64,000 bases of DNA from Lycorma delicatula (GCF_047948215.1 NC_134461.1:89214245-89278244); one strand, 5' to 3'. Counted from the first letter of the stretch, positions 11,041 through 22,739 are shown. Notes: generated by a model not told the origin, from the sequence alone. Translations and numbers: made by a program.

Positions 11041-11230
11041 ACGGCTCAGTCAACACAGCCACTGCCACTGTTAATTTATGTGCGATGCTACTGGCTGAAC
11101 CTGCCTCCGGTTACTTAACTAAAATCATAAATAAAATAAAAAATTGTCTACGGTGGGAAACGCAAGTAATCATGCGAGCGAAGCCGCGACGGTGATGCTA
11201 ATTATATACGTAAAAAAAAAATCATATATG

Positions 11231-11270
<40 letters not shown>
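11041..11270 (+). repeat. Repeat-like segment ending in (TA)n(TG)n
   Basis: A block of mixed composition (GACGGCTCAGTCAACACAGC to GCGAGCGAAGCCGCGACGG) ends in an A-run and then TATATA...TGTGTG (11228-11270). A GCGAAGCCGCGACGG-type end followed by a microsatellite suggests the terminus of a dispersed element. No second copy in the window. Confidence 0.4.
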
Positions 11271-11271
<1 letters not shown>

Positions 11272-11975
11272 CTGCAAAGGTATTAGGCAAACTTAAGAAA
11301 CTGATAGAGGAAATCAAAACAAAAAATTTCATGAAGACCTACCGTCTTCTTTTTCCCGCTTGTCTGCCATTTTGTGCTTTTTTAATAAAAATGTATTTCT
11401 TAATAACAGATTGAGATATTATAAAGTAATTTGGTACATACACCTATTACTTTGTAATAATAACACTGTAGAGCAGCACGGGTTCACTACGTTTTTAGCA
11501 GGAATAGGATTTTAGCCGTGTTTTTTAAATATGTAATCATTTTTTTTTTTTAACAACTTGAAAGTAACCGGTAACCGCCTAGAAGACGTTACTTCGGTCG
11601 GTCCCAAGTGACGTGGCTGAAGACTAGCCCCTCCCTTAGTGCAGCTTGAAGCTGATCTCCCGACGGGGAAAATATATACCGTAATCCTAATTTATAATAA
11701 TAACACTGTGGTACATAAAGGGCCACTAGTTAATATTATTTTTACAGTATTCATTTATGAAACTGCAATGGAAAGTATATTATATTTATTTGTAAACAAA
11801 GTAAAGAGTTTAGCGTATATAAAAAATACATTTATTTTCTTAAAATATACATTAATACATTAAGGCGTATAATTTTCCTTTCAAAAACCATTGCTTTGAA
11901 AAGGAAAATCGACATCCTTTGTTCTAAATATTAATGGACCATTTAATTCTACACTCTGAAATTCTGTGATATCGT

Positions 11976-11978
<3 letters not shown>
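11271..11978. other. Intergenic; one GC-richer patch at about 11560-11680
   Basis: The patch CAACTTGAAAGTAACCGGTA ... CTCCCGACGGGG stands out from the AT-rich flanks and could be an old element fragment, but I cannot place it. A 74-codon frame at 11639-11863 has no recognisable features. Confidence 0.35.

Positions 11979-12026
<48 letters not shown>
11979..12026. repeat. (TA)n microsatellite
   Basis: About 24 uninterrupted TA units. Confidence 0.95.
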
Positions 12027-12027
<1 letters not shown>

Positions 12028-12414
12028 CTGTTAATATGTTTTTAAAACTGACGTTAAAAAAAAAAAGTATGCCTAATTAGAAAAACAGTAATTTGTGAAT
12101 TTTTAATTTTGGAATATATGAGTGCGGCATGGTTATCTGAAGTGAATTCATTTATTTCACATTGCTGTTCTATGTAATTTTATAAAAATAATTTTTGGAG
12201 AAGGTGAAAATTAATTTATACAAAATGGTGGGATTCCAGTAAATAGACTATCAACTATAAACATCCCCTTTGATTTCACAGGCCTGACCTGAAACCATTT
12301 ATAATCCCATACATCTTTTTATACCCTATATCGGGTAATAATAATAATTTTTGTTTATTTACATAATTGCAAAAGGTTAGGCCCTCTTACAGTTACTAGA
12401 TGATAAATGAATTT

Positions 12415-12500
12415 TTGTGCATGTGAAAAATGCCATGCCTGACCGGGATTCGAACCCGGGACCTCCGAATGAAAGACCGAGACGCTACCACTCCGCAGTT
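12415..12500 (-). repeat. Truncated SINE family B head
   Basis: Minus strand: AGTGGTAGCGTCTCGGTCTT, then CGGAGGTCCCGGGTTCGAAT and CCGGTCAGGCATGGCATTTT, a good match to the family B head. The tail and the first bases of the head are missing. Confidence 0.8.
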
Positions 12501-12600
12501 CTGCCACAGCGATTTGTCGGTTCTAAATGAAATTGAGATAATCCACGGTAATCCATATCGGTACACACCGTAATCGGATGACATTAAGATTGGGTTCAAC

Positions 12601-12850
12601 AGGCTGTTTAATGACCTTGAAAATGTCCAAGGTCGTTCAATGAACTCGAAGAATGTCGAAGAAGAAGGATACCCAGAATCATGCTTTCTGAAAAGTGTGT
12701 ACGCTTTTTCAGGCTATTCTCACGTTTTTTCAGAAAGCGTAGCTCAAGATATCCGATGACTTTACCGTCAATTTTTCGAGATCATCCAACGACCTTGATC
12801 TCTCAAGATCATCCTAGTAATAATAGGTTATTATAGTAATAATAATAATA
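12601..12850. repeat. Cluster of short inverted repeats plus (AAT)n
   Basis: GCTTTCTGAAAA (12682-12693) and TTTTCAGAAAGC (12729-12740) form a 12-bp inverted repeat. GACCTTG...CAAGGTC lies at 12612-12633. CGTTCA-A-TGAACT at 12634-12646 is one base off the IR-1 consensus. An (AAT)n run follows at about 12836-12854. Origin unclear. Confidence 0.5.
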
Positions 12851-12982
12851 ATAACGATCGCGAGAAATTATGCTTTAGTTGTATTATTATGCTTTAGTTG
12901 TAAATGTTTGTAGATTTCACAGATTTAAAAAAAAAAATTACTATTTTGTTTCTAAATTTCAATTTTTAACTTTTATGAAATA

Positions 12983-13495
12983 ACTAGCTGACCCGGCAAT
13001 GCTTCGCTATTGCTAGATTTGAGTATTTATGTAGATTAAATGAACACAAATAAAAGTTTGATAAAACATTAAAAATTTGAACATTACGAACATCACAAAA
13101 TTTAACCATTCCTTTCTCCCTCTTTCCCTCTTGCTCTTTTCCCCAAAAATATTTCTTATCACGTAACTAATGTATACTCCGAATATGAGCCAAATCGGAC
13201 CAAAAATACAATTTTTCGAAATATCTCGACACCAGCGCGACCTAGTGGGTTCATTTTTTGCAAAAGTATCTATTTTCATGCAACTAATATATATTCTGAA
13301 TATGAGCCAAATCGGGCCATAAATACAATTTAATGACATATATCGACCCCGGCGCCACCTAGCGGATCCAGACTAAGTCAGAAACGTTCGCGGGCTTGCG
13401 CGCAACAACTCACGAAAGTTTAATCGCAATCGGATGAATGGTATAGGAAGGCATACGGGGCAAACAAACAAACATTTTTTGTGTGTACATAAGAT
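12983..13495. repeat. Dispersed repeat with two internal ~117-bp tandem units
   Basis: It begins ACTAGCTGACCCGGCAATGC, a start shared by a widespread class of arthropod interspersed repeats, and ends near TGTGTGTACATAAGATTT. Inside, 13130-13245 and 13247-13362 are diverged tandem copies: GAATATGAGCCAAATCGGAC versus GAATATGAGCCAAATCGGGC, and CGACCTAGTGGGT versus CCACCTAGCGGAT. There is no intact ORF; the 108-codon minus-strand frame merely reads through both units. Confidence 0.6.
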
Positions 13496-13552
13496 TTAAA
13501 GTTAAAAAAAATTGTTAATTTCATTCTTACTTTTTTTATATTTTGAGTAATC

Positions 13553-14240
13553 AGTCAGTTAACTGGTTTGAAGCTAATCTCCATTCTTTTTGTTTTTTGT
13601 TAATATTTTAATTTTAAGTTATTCACTTTTTCCAACATCCCCTGAATTATCTCTTTTTCACAGGTTCCATTCTATTAGGTTCCAATCTATAGGATTCTCT
13701 AAAGTTTTTACTTTCTAAATGCCCTTCCATAAAAAGTTAACTGAAACCCGTTTAATGTATGGACTCTCCACCTTTTTTTATCCATTTACAAAATTCATCT
13801 TGAGACCTCTTTAAAGAGAATTTTATCGATTACCTCATTTTCAGTATCCTTGTATTAAAATTTTACAACTAAAAATTTAAAGAATTTTTTTCTAATATTT
13901 ATATTTATATCTGACTGTAACAGATTATTTTCCGCATTAAAGTTCTCATTGGTTGTGCCAATCTGCTTTTGATGTCTGTATTACTTATTACATTGTTTTT
14001 AATTTTAGAACGTAATTAATTCTACACAATTCTGATATTAGTATTGTGTTACACTATCTTAGTATTTAATTCCTGATTACCCTCCTTTCTACCTCATTTC
14101 ATTGCCGCTTTTACTTTTTTATTTCCAGTGTGAAGTTCTCTCTTATCAGTAAATCAATGCAATTAAATATTTCTTCTAATTCAGCTTTGATCTCTACCAA
14201 AAAGAACAACGTCAGCAGCTAATAATATCTTCTTTTTTTT
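13553..14240 (-). pseudogene. Eroded RTE-like reverse transcriptase fragment
   Basis: The left edge CAGTCAGTTAACTGGTTTGA matches the family's 3' end in antisense. Near the right edge the reverse complement encodes LLAADVVLFGRD, a decayed form of the FADDIVIL polymerase motif. It is followed in the expected order by an N-C-I-D-like helix and a KIxxxNQELNTKIV-like stretch resembling the region after the active site in the copy at 30284-30805. Many stops and indels. Confidence 0.6.
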
Positions 14241-14987
14241 CTCTTTGTAATTTTTCTTAAATTTTTGTACAGCTTCTTTACATCTTCTAGGTACAAGTTA
14301 AAGTTTATCTCTTGTTTCATTCTGCTTTTAATTCACGGATTTTCTTTCCTCATTTTCTACTCATATAAATTCTACCTGAAAAAATTATTCATAACTGTCT
14401 TTTTCCAATACTTAAAACTGATTAATAATTAACTACCTTGATTTTTTGATTAACCGAAACATATTTTTAGAAAATTTCTAAAATTGATTTCTTGAATATT
14501 TTGTTTATAACTTTTACAATTATTCTGAAGCCGCAACAATAAATTAATCAAAAGTAAGTAATAGGAAAATATTTTTTTTAAATATTTTTTTTCTAGATTT
14601 TTTTATTATTTATTACATTGTTAGTTTTCAAGTAAATCGCACAACTCATTTCCCTCCTCGTTCCGTTTAACTCCCTCCCTCTCGTTCATCATGAGATGGT
14701 TGAAATAAAGTAAACGTTTTATAATGTCGTAACTTTTGTTTAGAACGGAATAAAAACGATCGCATTGCAGGATGTTTTCAAGAGGTAAAAAAATATTTAA
14801 GACTCCCTTTTTTGCTAAATTTAATTGGTTTTTTTTTAGTATTTCGAAGATACAACATTTTTACCATATTTCACTCCCTTCTTATTCGCAATGGACCATC
14901 CTATTTTGGATTCTCCAAAATATTAATGTGTTGTGAATAATAGTCAAATAAATATCAATGGTCCAACAAGATATGGATGTAATATAC

Positions 14988-14990
<3 letters not shown>
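14241..14990. other. AT-rich gap
   Basis: No supportable gene; the poly-T/poly-A rich stretch at 14560-14640 has no element ends. Confidence 0.35.

Positions 14991-14994
<4 letters not shown>

Positions 14995-15036
<42 letters not shown>
14995..15036. repeat. (TA)n microsatellite
   Basis: About 20 TA units. An adjacent stretch at 15080-15095 (GGTTCAATTCCCAGCTAC) is weakly B-box-like. Confidence 0.9.
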
Positions 15037-15039
<3 letters not shown>

Positions 15040-15434
15040 GAACGAGTTCTCTTTCAAGTAGATTTTGGTTCAATTCCCAGCTACTTCTTTGAATGTTACC
15101 ATATATTTTTTGTAATTGTAATTAGAATAAAACTTTCTCTGTAACTGGGTATTTGCCAAAATCTATCGCGGAAATATAGCGTTTCTGTTGCAAGGAATGA
15201 CTGGCAAAGGCCAGTCTCCAGGTTAGGTTGACTGTCTTAATTTTTCTTGATACAGTCTACAAATCTTTATTTAATTTTATATGCACAGAAAATTTACTAA
15301 TTCTAAGTCAAGTAGAAAACTTAATTATAATTATTGGTGATAAATAAATAATTGAAAACAATCAGTAATATTTTTTAAGTGTTATTTATTTTTCATTCAA
15401 ACTACAATTAATTTTAATTTTTTTAACATGCACA

Positions 15435-15435
<1 letters not shown>

Positions 15436-15480
<45 letters not shown>
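15436..15480. repeat. (AAT)n microsatellite
   Basis: Fourteen to fifteen AAT/ATA units. Confidence 0.95.
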
Positions 15481-15484
<4 letters not shown>

Positions 15485-16084
15485 CTTGATTACTACAAAC
15501 ACCTAATAGACAAATATTTTTTAACTACAAAGACAAAATTGGATTTTCACTTTTATTTCTTTTTCTCAAAATTCTATCTTTTACATTTTTTCTTTTAACA
15601 TCTGTAAATTAAAACTAGAAAATTATTTAACAATTAATAGATTTTTTTTGTATTATGTTCTCTAACATTTGTTACAAATTTAATAATGTTTTGTAAATTT
15701 TTAAAAATTAATAAAAACCAAAGAAGTTTTTCTTAAGAAATATTTTTTTCTATTCCTATAATAAATATTTGAATAATACTGATGGTAAATAAATGTACTT
15801 AACGTTGAATTATTTAAAAACATTTATTGGAGATAATTTAATAAAACTTTTTGGTATACAATTTTATATATTATTTCTAATCTACACTATAATAGAAACA
15901 CTGTAACCTTAAAAAAAATGAATTTCACATTTTTATAATTTAATATATTGAGATACTCCTTCTATCATGTTTTTCTTCAAATGTATACTCTCTTCTCCGC
16001 GGAAAATTACCTTAATCAAAACGTTTATCATTGTGAACACAGCTTATTTTTCCTTCAAGAATCGTTATATCAATTACTGTACTA

Positions 16085-16215
16085 TTCGCCAGTATAAAAA
16101 CGTTTGATGATTTTCAGCCAATGAGAACTCACGAAGTTTTCATTGGCTGCAGATCGTATACAATCGTACTCGTTAATTCTCATTGGCTCTTTATAACATT
16201 GCTTATAAACCACAA
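16085..16215. promoter_or_regulatory. CCAAT-box cluster with TATA-like motifs
   Basis: Contains CAGCCAATGAGAAC, TTTTCATTGGCTGC and TTCTCATTGGCTCT within ~85 bp. The first and last are inverted versions of the same AGCCAATGAGAA box. TATA-like GTATAAAAACG (16092) and CTTTATAACATT (16190) flank them. No gene start can be tied to it, so it may be a short inverted-repeat element instead. Confidence 0.3.
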
Positions 16216-16287
16216 CGTCTCTTTTTCTACCGTTTTAGCTTATGGTGAGAGTAATCATTGAAATGTCCCACCATTCACAAGATAAGT

Positions 16288-16420
16288 TACTGTGCTATAT
16301 ATATACTATATTATACTATAATGTATATTATAGTGTGTATATATGTGTGTGTATATATATGTGTGTATATATAGTGTGTAATATATACTGTGTATATATT
16401 ATACTATGATGTACTAAACT
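16288..16420. repeat. Compound TA/TG microsatellite
   Basis: Alternating TATATA, TGTGTG and TATAGTGTG runs with palindromic TATAATGTATATTATA. Confidence 0.85.
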
Positions 16421-17300
16421 ACTAAAATGACTATTATTATTGTTAACATTGAACAGTTACTTATAATTACTTTATGTATTAAATTAGTTAAAGCTTTTGT
16501 GTATGGCATTGGATATAACTTATTTTTCTAATCTATTCTACTTCGGTGTTAAAATAGACTAATCTAATTATTAATTCTATTCTGTCTAAAAAAAAATCTA
16601 GGATAAATATAGATTAAAAAGAAAAATCTAAGCTATTAAAATAAATAGTGTAAAAACTATACTAATTATAGTAAAATTGAATTTCTTTGTAATATCATAT
16701 GACATAATTGCAGTTTAGTATGAAGTCTGTTTCATTTTATTGTTATTATTCATTAAAAAGAATTATTATTAAAAATATTGTATTTAAATTTATTAAGTTA
16801 CGTTTCTGGTAAGAATTTTTTTATTTATAAATTTTAAATTGTTGCTATATAAAAATGAATACAGTTATCGATAAACAATTTTCATCATAATTTTTTTCTT
16901 TAAATTATAAAGATCATTTATTTACGGTTATAACATGATTAATATGATAGTTGAAAAAAAAATGACATTTAAATTAATGATATGCTACGGAATGATTTTG
17001 ATTTCTCTTTTGCGTTTTAAAAACAAATTTAATAAATAAACTTAATTAAAAGATATTAAATAACATTTATTTAATTATTTTCATTGCACTTATAATATTT
17101 TTATTATAAATATGTTTGACATAAAGAGATAAATTTTACTTGTTATAAAATTTATATTTGGAAATATATTTAGGAATGAATCAAGTTTTCGTAAGTGTAT
17201 CCTACAAAATCCTACTTTAATTAAAGCTTTTTTTACCATTGTCAATAAAATCCTAACTTAAAATGCTTAACCTGGAATAATATATATTTAATATAGGTAG
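16421..17300. other. AT-rich gap 3' of the EcKL gene
   Basis: No ORF or repeat recognised. Confidence 0.35.
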
Positions 17301-17302
17301 TT

Positions 17303-17502
17303 AAGCGTGGAAAATTGTTAGTAGATTAAAAATTAATAAGTATGTAATAATTTTACTTTTGTTATTAATAACTATAAATAAATTGGTAACATCTGAAAAT
17401 GTCAAAGGTCTCTATGGTAACAAGAAAATAGGCTAATCATTCCATTGGTTGACGTATCTCATACGCTTTCACAACTACTCCCACCACCGTTATTTTCCAC
17501 GC
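17303..17502. repeat. ~200-bp segment bounded by a 12-bp inverted repeat
   Basis: TAAGCGTGGAAAAT (about 17302-17315) and ATTTTCCACGCTTA (about 17488-17502) are exact inverted copies around an AT-rich segment. It could be a very short MITE or chance; no target duplication is clear. Confidence 0.35.
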
Positions 17503-17596
17503 TTATTCTACCAATAATAAAACTTATTCTAACAAATAATTTTGTTCTAAATCTAATTAAAACTACTTGATTGGTTTTTCTTTTTTTTAATAAACA

Positions 17597-18820
17597 TTAA
17601 ATTCCATTTTTAAACCATCTTTTCTTAGAAAATGTATTTTTCATTCTTTGTAAAAATATTTGCTTATATATATCTGATTGAAAATATTTTCGAAAAGGGC
17701 AATTTTTTAGATTATTGATATCATCTTCGGTCATTTCTTTTAATTCCAAAAATGTACTTTCACTTAAAACTACAGCTAAAGAAGTTAACGTTGCATAGAA
17801 TGCGTAGAAGTCACGTTCTTCTAAAGATTTTAAAAGTTCTGCTTCTTCTAATCGTTTTGGTGATTCATATTTTTCTAAATATTCATTTAATGTTTGAAGA
17901 TAAATTTTTATTAATTCATCTTTTTTATTATTAAGTACTTCTTCTTGAATGCTACCGTACATAAAAAATAACAGATCTACTGCTGGGCTGGAGTATCTAG
18001 ATTGTTGCAGGTCCACCAACTTAACTTTTATTGGTTTGCCGTTTTCATACTTAAATAATATGTTAGTTAGCCAAAAATCTCCATGATTTAAAACATTAAA
18101 CTCATTTTCTTTTGCTTGTACAGCATCGGTCATTAATTTCCAACCTTTGTCCGTTAATCCCCATATATCTTTTGCAAATTCTTTTCCTTCCGGCCAAGTT
18201 TCTAGTTCGTGACCGATTAATTCTATTTGACAACTACCTAAAAACTCATTTTCTTTCAAATTTTTATGGAAAAATAATTCTTTACCGACTTTTTCAACTA
18301 ATTCTGGATTTTTTTCATGTAAAATTACAGAAGCTGCATGAAATTTAGCTATTGATTTTAATGCCAAAACACAATGATCAAAATCTAATCGTTGTGTTCT
18401 ATTTGCCATCTTATATCCGTGGAAACTTAAATCTTCCATCACTATTATACCTTCTTCATTAGATAAATAAGATTTTGGTGTTAACTTATCATATTCTCCT
18501 AATACTAAAGATAATTCTGGCAAAAATTCTTTGTAAATCATAACCTCTTTATCTATGGTGCCGAATTGTATCATTTTGTCACTTAGCCCACCTCTAATTG
18601 GTACTTTAACAATTAAAGGTATTTCCATTAAATTTTGGTTACCTAAGCCTTGCATATATTCAACTTTAACTCTGTATACATCGCTCATATAATTATTACC
18701 TTTTGAAACTGCTCTACTAACTACAATATTTATTATTTTAATTCCATTTGAAATATTTCTGCTCTTTAAAGCTGATTTTATGAAATTATTTGATAACCAT
18801 TCTGGTCTCTCGTTATCCAT
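17597..18820 (-). CDS. Ecdysteroid-kinase-like protein (EcKL, CHK kinase-like domain), 407 codons
   Basis: Predicted cytosolic small-molecule kinase of the EcKinase/CHK-like superfamily. Members phosphorylate ecdysteroids or other small hydroxylated compounds with ATP. The start (MDNERPEWLSNNFIKSALKS) and length are typical. Visible landmarks: SKGNNYMSDVYRV loop (~res 60-72), IPLIVKVP with the candidate ATP lysine (~res 85-92), IVMEDLSFHGYKMANR (~res 125-140), LDFDHCVLALKSIAKFHAAS helix, catalytic loop VLNHGDFWLTNILFKY (HxDxxxxN, ~res 232-247), and metal-binding KLVDLQQSRYSSPAVDLLFF (~res 256-275). No signal peptide or membrane segment. The exon is bounded upstream by an acceptor (TTCTATTTTACAG, AG at 18835-18836), so the ATG lies 14 bases into it. 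No in-frame breaks. The substrate cannot be told from sequence. Confidence 0.94.
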   Translation of the reverse strand: MDNERPEWLSNNFIKSALKSRNISNGIKIINIVVSRAVSKGNNYMSDVYRVKVEYMQGLGNQNLMEIPLIVKVPIRGGLSDKMIQFGTIDKEVMIYKEFLPELSLVLGEYDKLTPKSYLSNEEGIIVMEDLSFHGYKMANRTQRLDFDHCVLALKSIAKFHAASVILHEKNPELVEKVGKELFFHKNLKENEFLGSCQIELIGHELETWPEGKEFAKDIWGLTDKGWKLMTDAVQAKENEFNVLNHGDFWLTNILFKYENGKPIKVKLVDLQQSRYSSPAVDLLFFMYGSIQEEVLNNKKDELIKIYLQTLNEYLEKYESPKRLEEAELLKSLEERDFYAFYATLTSLAVVLSESTFLELKEMTEDDINNLKNCPFRKYFQSDIYKQIFLQRMKNTFSKKRWFKNGI

Positions 18821-19244
18821 TTTTATATATCTTTCTGTAAAATAGAAAAAAAAAACATTAAATTAAAAGACAAAATTGCCTTTCAAGAGTATGATACTTT
18901 GTAATATTATCAAAATACTTTTGACTCAAAACTTATATCTGTACATTATTAGCAGCAATTAAATTCATCACTCAATTAGATAAATGTATTTTTATCTTTT
19001 ATCCTTTTTTTGAAAAAAATTATATATCTACAATCTCTCCCTTTGGAACAATGAATAGATAGGTTGATTGTATACAACTGACTTGAAGGAGAGATAACTT
19101 ACAGCAATTAACTTCTCTATATTCGGTTTTATTCTGGGTGGTAATAGAATGCCTGTAATAGCTGTCGATGAATGATAATGAAATGAAATTTTCTGTAAAA
19201 ATTCATTCATTTAAAAAAAATTTCATTTAGGGTGTGAAATAAAT

Positions 19245-19318
19245 GACATATCTGACTAGGAATCGAACTCAGAACTTTTAGATTAAAGGCAGAGACGCTA
19301 TCATTCCACCGCGGAAAA
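19245..19318 (-). repeat. Truncated SINE family B-like head
   Basis: Minus strand: CCGCGGTGGAATGATAGCGT, then GAGTTCGATTCCTAGTCAGA. A degraded tRNA-like head without a tail. Confidence 0.55.
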
Positions 19319-19329
19319 ATCGATTTCAA

Positions 19330-20490
19330 GTTACTCTCATAAGGAAATTCACATTTGTTTAATTAATATTTATAAAAAAATCCTATAAATTTAATACGAT
19401 AAAATGCATAATTAACAGAAGAAAATAATAACAAATAATACTATAAATTCTTAAAACCAAGTTTTTTAATATTGGGAAAAATGATTATTAAGATTTTCAT
19501 ACTTTGTTTATGTAAAGATTTCTAATCTGAAATCAGTATGACATGAATAATAGAAGAGTAGAAAAATATCTCACAGAATTTATATGACTTCTCTATTTCA
19601 ATTATTATTTAACAAACGATTTTTCTATAGTTTATATTGATCCTTCCCTAAGAAAATACTGGAAAGTCTTTTTAATTCCGGGAGTTAGTAAACCTAACTA
19701 TACCTGACGTACATTATTATTTACACCTAATGAAAGATTTGTTTATTAATTTTTTATTATTTAATGATAAAAAATATTCCAGTTATTCGTATTTTCATTA
19801 GCAGGCCTAATAACTTAGTGTAGGATTATTTTTATGACGATAGATAATAGTTGTAAAGATAAATTTACTATTACTTAGTAAGGATCATAAACATAATCAG
19901 TATTTAAAACGCCATAATAATCATTAAAAAGATTAAGTATTGTTTATTTAGCCTATAATTCTAATGTAGGTTACTTGTAACAGATATCAGCTCTCTGTTA
20001 ACAGTTCTGTATTCTAGATAGATAAACTAGTAAAACTAAACCAAGGTCATATTATTTATATTTGTGCGCGTGTGTGTGTGTGTTTTTTTTATATTAAAAG
20101 TTTGTATTTTAATGTTTGTGTGAATGTGTATTGTTTTACATACACATTTTACATTTTGAAATATATTTCGCGTAACTAAAGCAAAGTATTATATTTGCGT
20201 AATAGGCAGTGACAATCGTATCGAGTGAAGTTACAAAACAGGAGTTTCTCGTACAATCTACTGATAATTTAGGAGAGTAGAAACACTTAATTTATTTTGA
20301 TTGATTAAAAATGTAATAATAAAAGTGTTAGAGTAAACAGGAAAATAAGAAAATATTTAAAAATCAATACGGTTGTTTTTTTATTTTAATGTACGGTCCA
20401 AATGTGGAATTATCAAAATCGATTAATTTTTCAAATCAAGTTAATTTCAATAAGATAAGATTCGAACAAAAAAAAAAAAATTTTTACTAT
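19330..20490. other. AT-rich, nothing recognised (putative intron)
   Basis: Contains a TGTGTGTG run at about 20065-20082 and no ORF of interest. Confidence 0.35.
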
Positions 20491-20496
20491 TTTAGT

Positions 20497-20580
20497 AAAA
20501 ACTAGCTGCAGGGCGTGCCTACGGGCCCGCCTCTGCACTTCGGCCCTCCGGGCGGGTTGCCCTGGCGGGCGGTGTCTCAG
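20497..20580. repeat. Short GC-rich insert
   Basis: ACTAGCTGCAGGGCGTGCCT followed by runs such as GGGCCCGCCTC and CCTCCGGGCGGG, in contrast with flanks of very low GC. The ACTAGCTG start is like the repeat at 12983, suggesting the end of a dispersed element; the rest has been lost. Confidence 0.45.
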
Positions 20581-21540
20581 AATATTATTATTAGGTATCC
20601 AAAACTAGTTAACTCTTGTGTAAAAATGGTTTTTGAATGATGAAAATTGATCAAGGAAAAACGAAATATATCACCAAATCTTCCCAATTAAATTTGGTTT
20701 ACATTGGTTAAGGCATCTTTTAAAGATTGCACACTAAACATTTTCATCAAGATTCATAATATCCATATGCAAATTCACTCAATACGATAGGTGGAAGCTT
20801 AAATATATATAAATTAAATTAATTAATTTATTATTTATATATTATATTCAATTTACGAAACAAATTATCGTAATACGAAACTACCTTCCTTGGTATAATA
20901 ACAAAATAGAAGTTGGCTCAAAATCAATAAATCGGTAAGAAGGAAATATAGGATTCAAAATCCTTCTAATTTTGACCATTATTGTTTACTATTTGATTTG
21001 ACCAACGTGTTTTGCCTATATGTATGTTTAATTAACAAGAAGGCCATCAAAAAATTATGTATACGATTCTAAATGAATAATCAATAGTATTTTCAGTATC
21101 GATTTATTTGTATCGAAAATAGTTGTGTAATTACATCTGCTACGATTTGAATGAATGAATTTACGGTAGTAAAATTTATTAATTTATTTTACGATTATTA
21201 CAAGACTGACTAACAATACAGCATTAGACAAATTCATTTAATAAAAATAACAAAAAAGTGAGAATTTATAAAGCATAAAAGAGAAAGAGTGAAAACTTAT
21301 AAAGAGTAAGAAAAAAGTGAAAAAGTTTTATTTTTACAAATAGAAAAGGAAGAAATGAAACCTGAGTCTTAACATAAATAATCGATTTTATGAAGAAAAG
21401 CAGTCTCATAAATAAAAATACAGATTTTTAATAGCTATTTCGCATACATTTTTATCTATAATAAAACTATTTACACAATAATAGAATATAATACAAATAT
21501 ATAAACTCCTATTTTTAAGGGTAAGTTTACTTTAACACTC
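20581..21540. other. AT-rich, nothing recognised (putative intron)
   Basis: No ORF, SINE or TIR recognised. Confidence 0.3.
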
Positions 21541-21741
21541 TTATAAAGATAGAGTAAAGTACTTTTCACACCTTGATGACGCCTCAGTTACAAAAAAAGT
21601 CAAGTCAGTCGGTTAGCTCAGCAATAATTTTAAAATTAATTGTCAAATTTTGCAATGCGTAGAGGGTTTTAATGTATAAAATTCAGTTTTATCTGCGATA
21701 TAATTTTTGGTTAACCTGTTAGAAAAAAAACGCCAACACCA

Positions 21742-21783
21742 TTGTAGGACTTTTCCATCACGCGTTCCGGGAAAGTCCTACAA
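21742..21783. repeat. Hairpin: 15-bp arms, 12-nt loop
   Basis: TTGTAGGACTTTTCC and GGGAAAGTCCTACAA pair with one mismatch around ATCACGCGTTCC. It sits in a segment (about 21540-21830) that looks like a dispersed repeat because of its mixed composition and its CA-rich end. Confidence 0.7.
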
Positions 21784-21899
21784 ATGTGGGTTGTTTCTGA
21801 TGCACGGCTGACACACACATGCACACATAATTTAATTTAAAATGTCTATCATTTTAATTAAATACAATATCTTTTCGTTTATTTAATTCAATGATTCTA

Positions 21900-22115
21900 A
21901 TTAAAGCGCGCGCATATACCATATTTAATTTGCGCGGGTGTGGCAGTACCAGCGGCGACGGTCGGCACTAACTAAACTAATGTAATTTCCCAACTTACAT
22001 AGAACAGATTTCGCTTGTACGGTCAACAGACTGGTGTAGCCGCAAGGTTCAACGCACTAGGTACCGAGCCATCCGGGCGATCTAGTTTGAGACCCAGTCA
22101 GACCGAGTTACTTTT
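21900..22115 (+). repeat. GC-richer repeat segment with a tRNA-like stretch
   Basis: CGCGGGTGTGGCAGTACCAG ... TGGTGTAGCCGCAAGGTTC ... GTTTGAGACCCAGTCAGACC has A-box/B-box-like spacing and is followed by a T-run. It may be the head of a third SINE type; no other copy is present here. Confidence 0.35.
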
Positions 22116-22294
22116 TTACACTTTAAATATTATTTATTTATTTAATTCTACTGCTCACTTGTGACGTCACAATATAGCAGACGACTATAACAGAATTTTT
22201 TGGGGCGGGGCGTGATTTTTCAAAAAACCTTTTTTTTCAAATATTGTTGCATTTGAAATAATTGTTAACAAATGTGTCCAAGAAAAATATGATC

Positions 22295-22400
22295 TTAATA
22301 AGGCGAAATCTCGAGGTACTGAGACCTTGCCTACAGCCACACCCTCTTGACCTTTAAGTTGACAGGTTACAACATTCCTGAAGTGTGAATGTAGATAAAT
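22295..22400 (+). repeat. Dispersed repeat C, copy 1
   Basis: AGGCGAAATCTCGAGGTACT ... ACCTTGCCTACAGCCACACC ... CTCTTGACCTTTAAGTTGAC aligns with 53938-54012 on the same strand (AGGCGAAATCTCGAGATACT ... CTCTTGACCTTTTAAGTTGA). No ORF. Confidence 0.65.
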
Positions 22401-22539
22401 AGAAATAAAATCAGGTAAGAAATAAAAAAATAGATAATATAGATATTCAAACGCACACACGCGCACGCGAATTATATAGAGACTTATGCAGTATACATTT
22501 TACAGCTTTTGAACTCTGTGGAGGTGATTGTTGATATAG

Positions 22540-22605
22540 TGGTTAGCAAGTAAATTAACTCGTCTTGGGTTCGGTTACCGGAAAATATCTGTTATTCCTT
22601 CATCT
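22540..22605 (+). repeat. Possible tRNA-like SINE head remnant
   Basis: ATATAGTGGTTAGCAAGTAA ... TCTTGGGTTCGGTTACCGG has A-box- and B-box-like spacing similar to the family A head. No tail. Confidence 0.35.
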
Positions 22606-22739
22606 ATAATTACATTCATTTCTATGCGAAATTTTCATATTAATAAAAAAATAAAAAGTCGAAAATTATAAAAAATTACGTGATTAATAAATGTAGCGGT
22701 CATTTTTTTTTTTTTATCACTAAGGAGAATTCTTATTAG

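Noticed and set aside
11979..16420. TA/TG and AAT runs as regulatory or CRISPR-like arrays
   Set aside because: Simple microsatellites without spacers; no repeat-spacer structure anywhere in the window.
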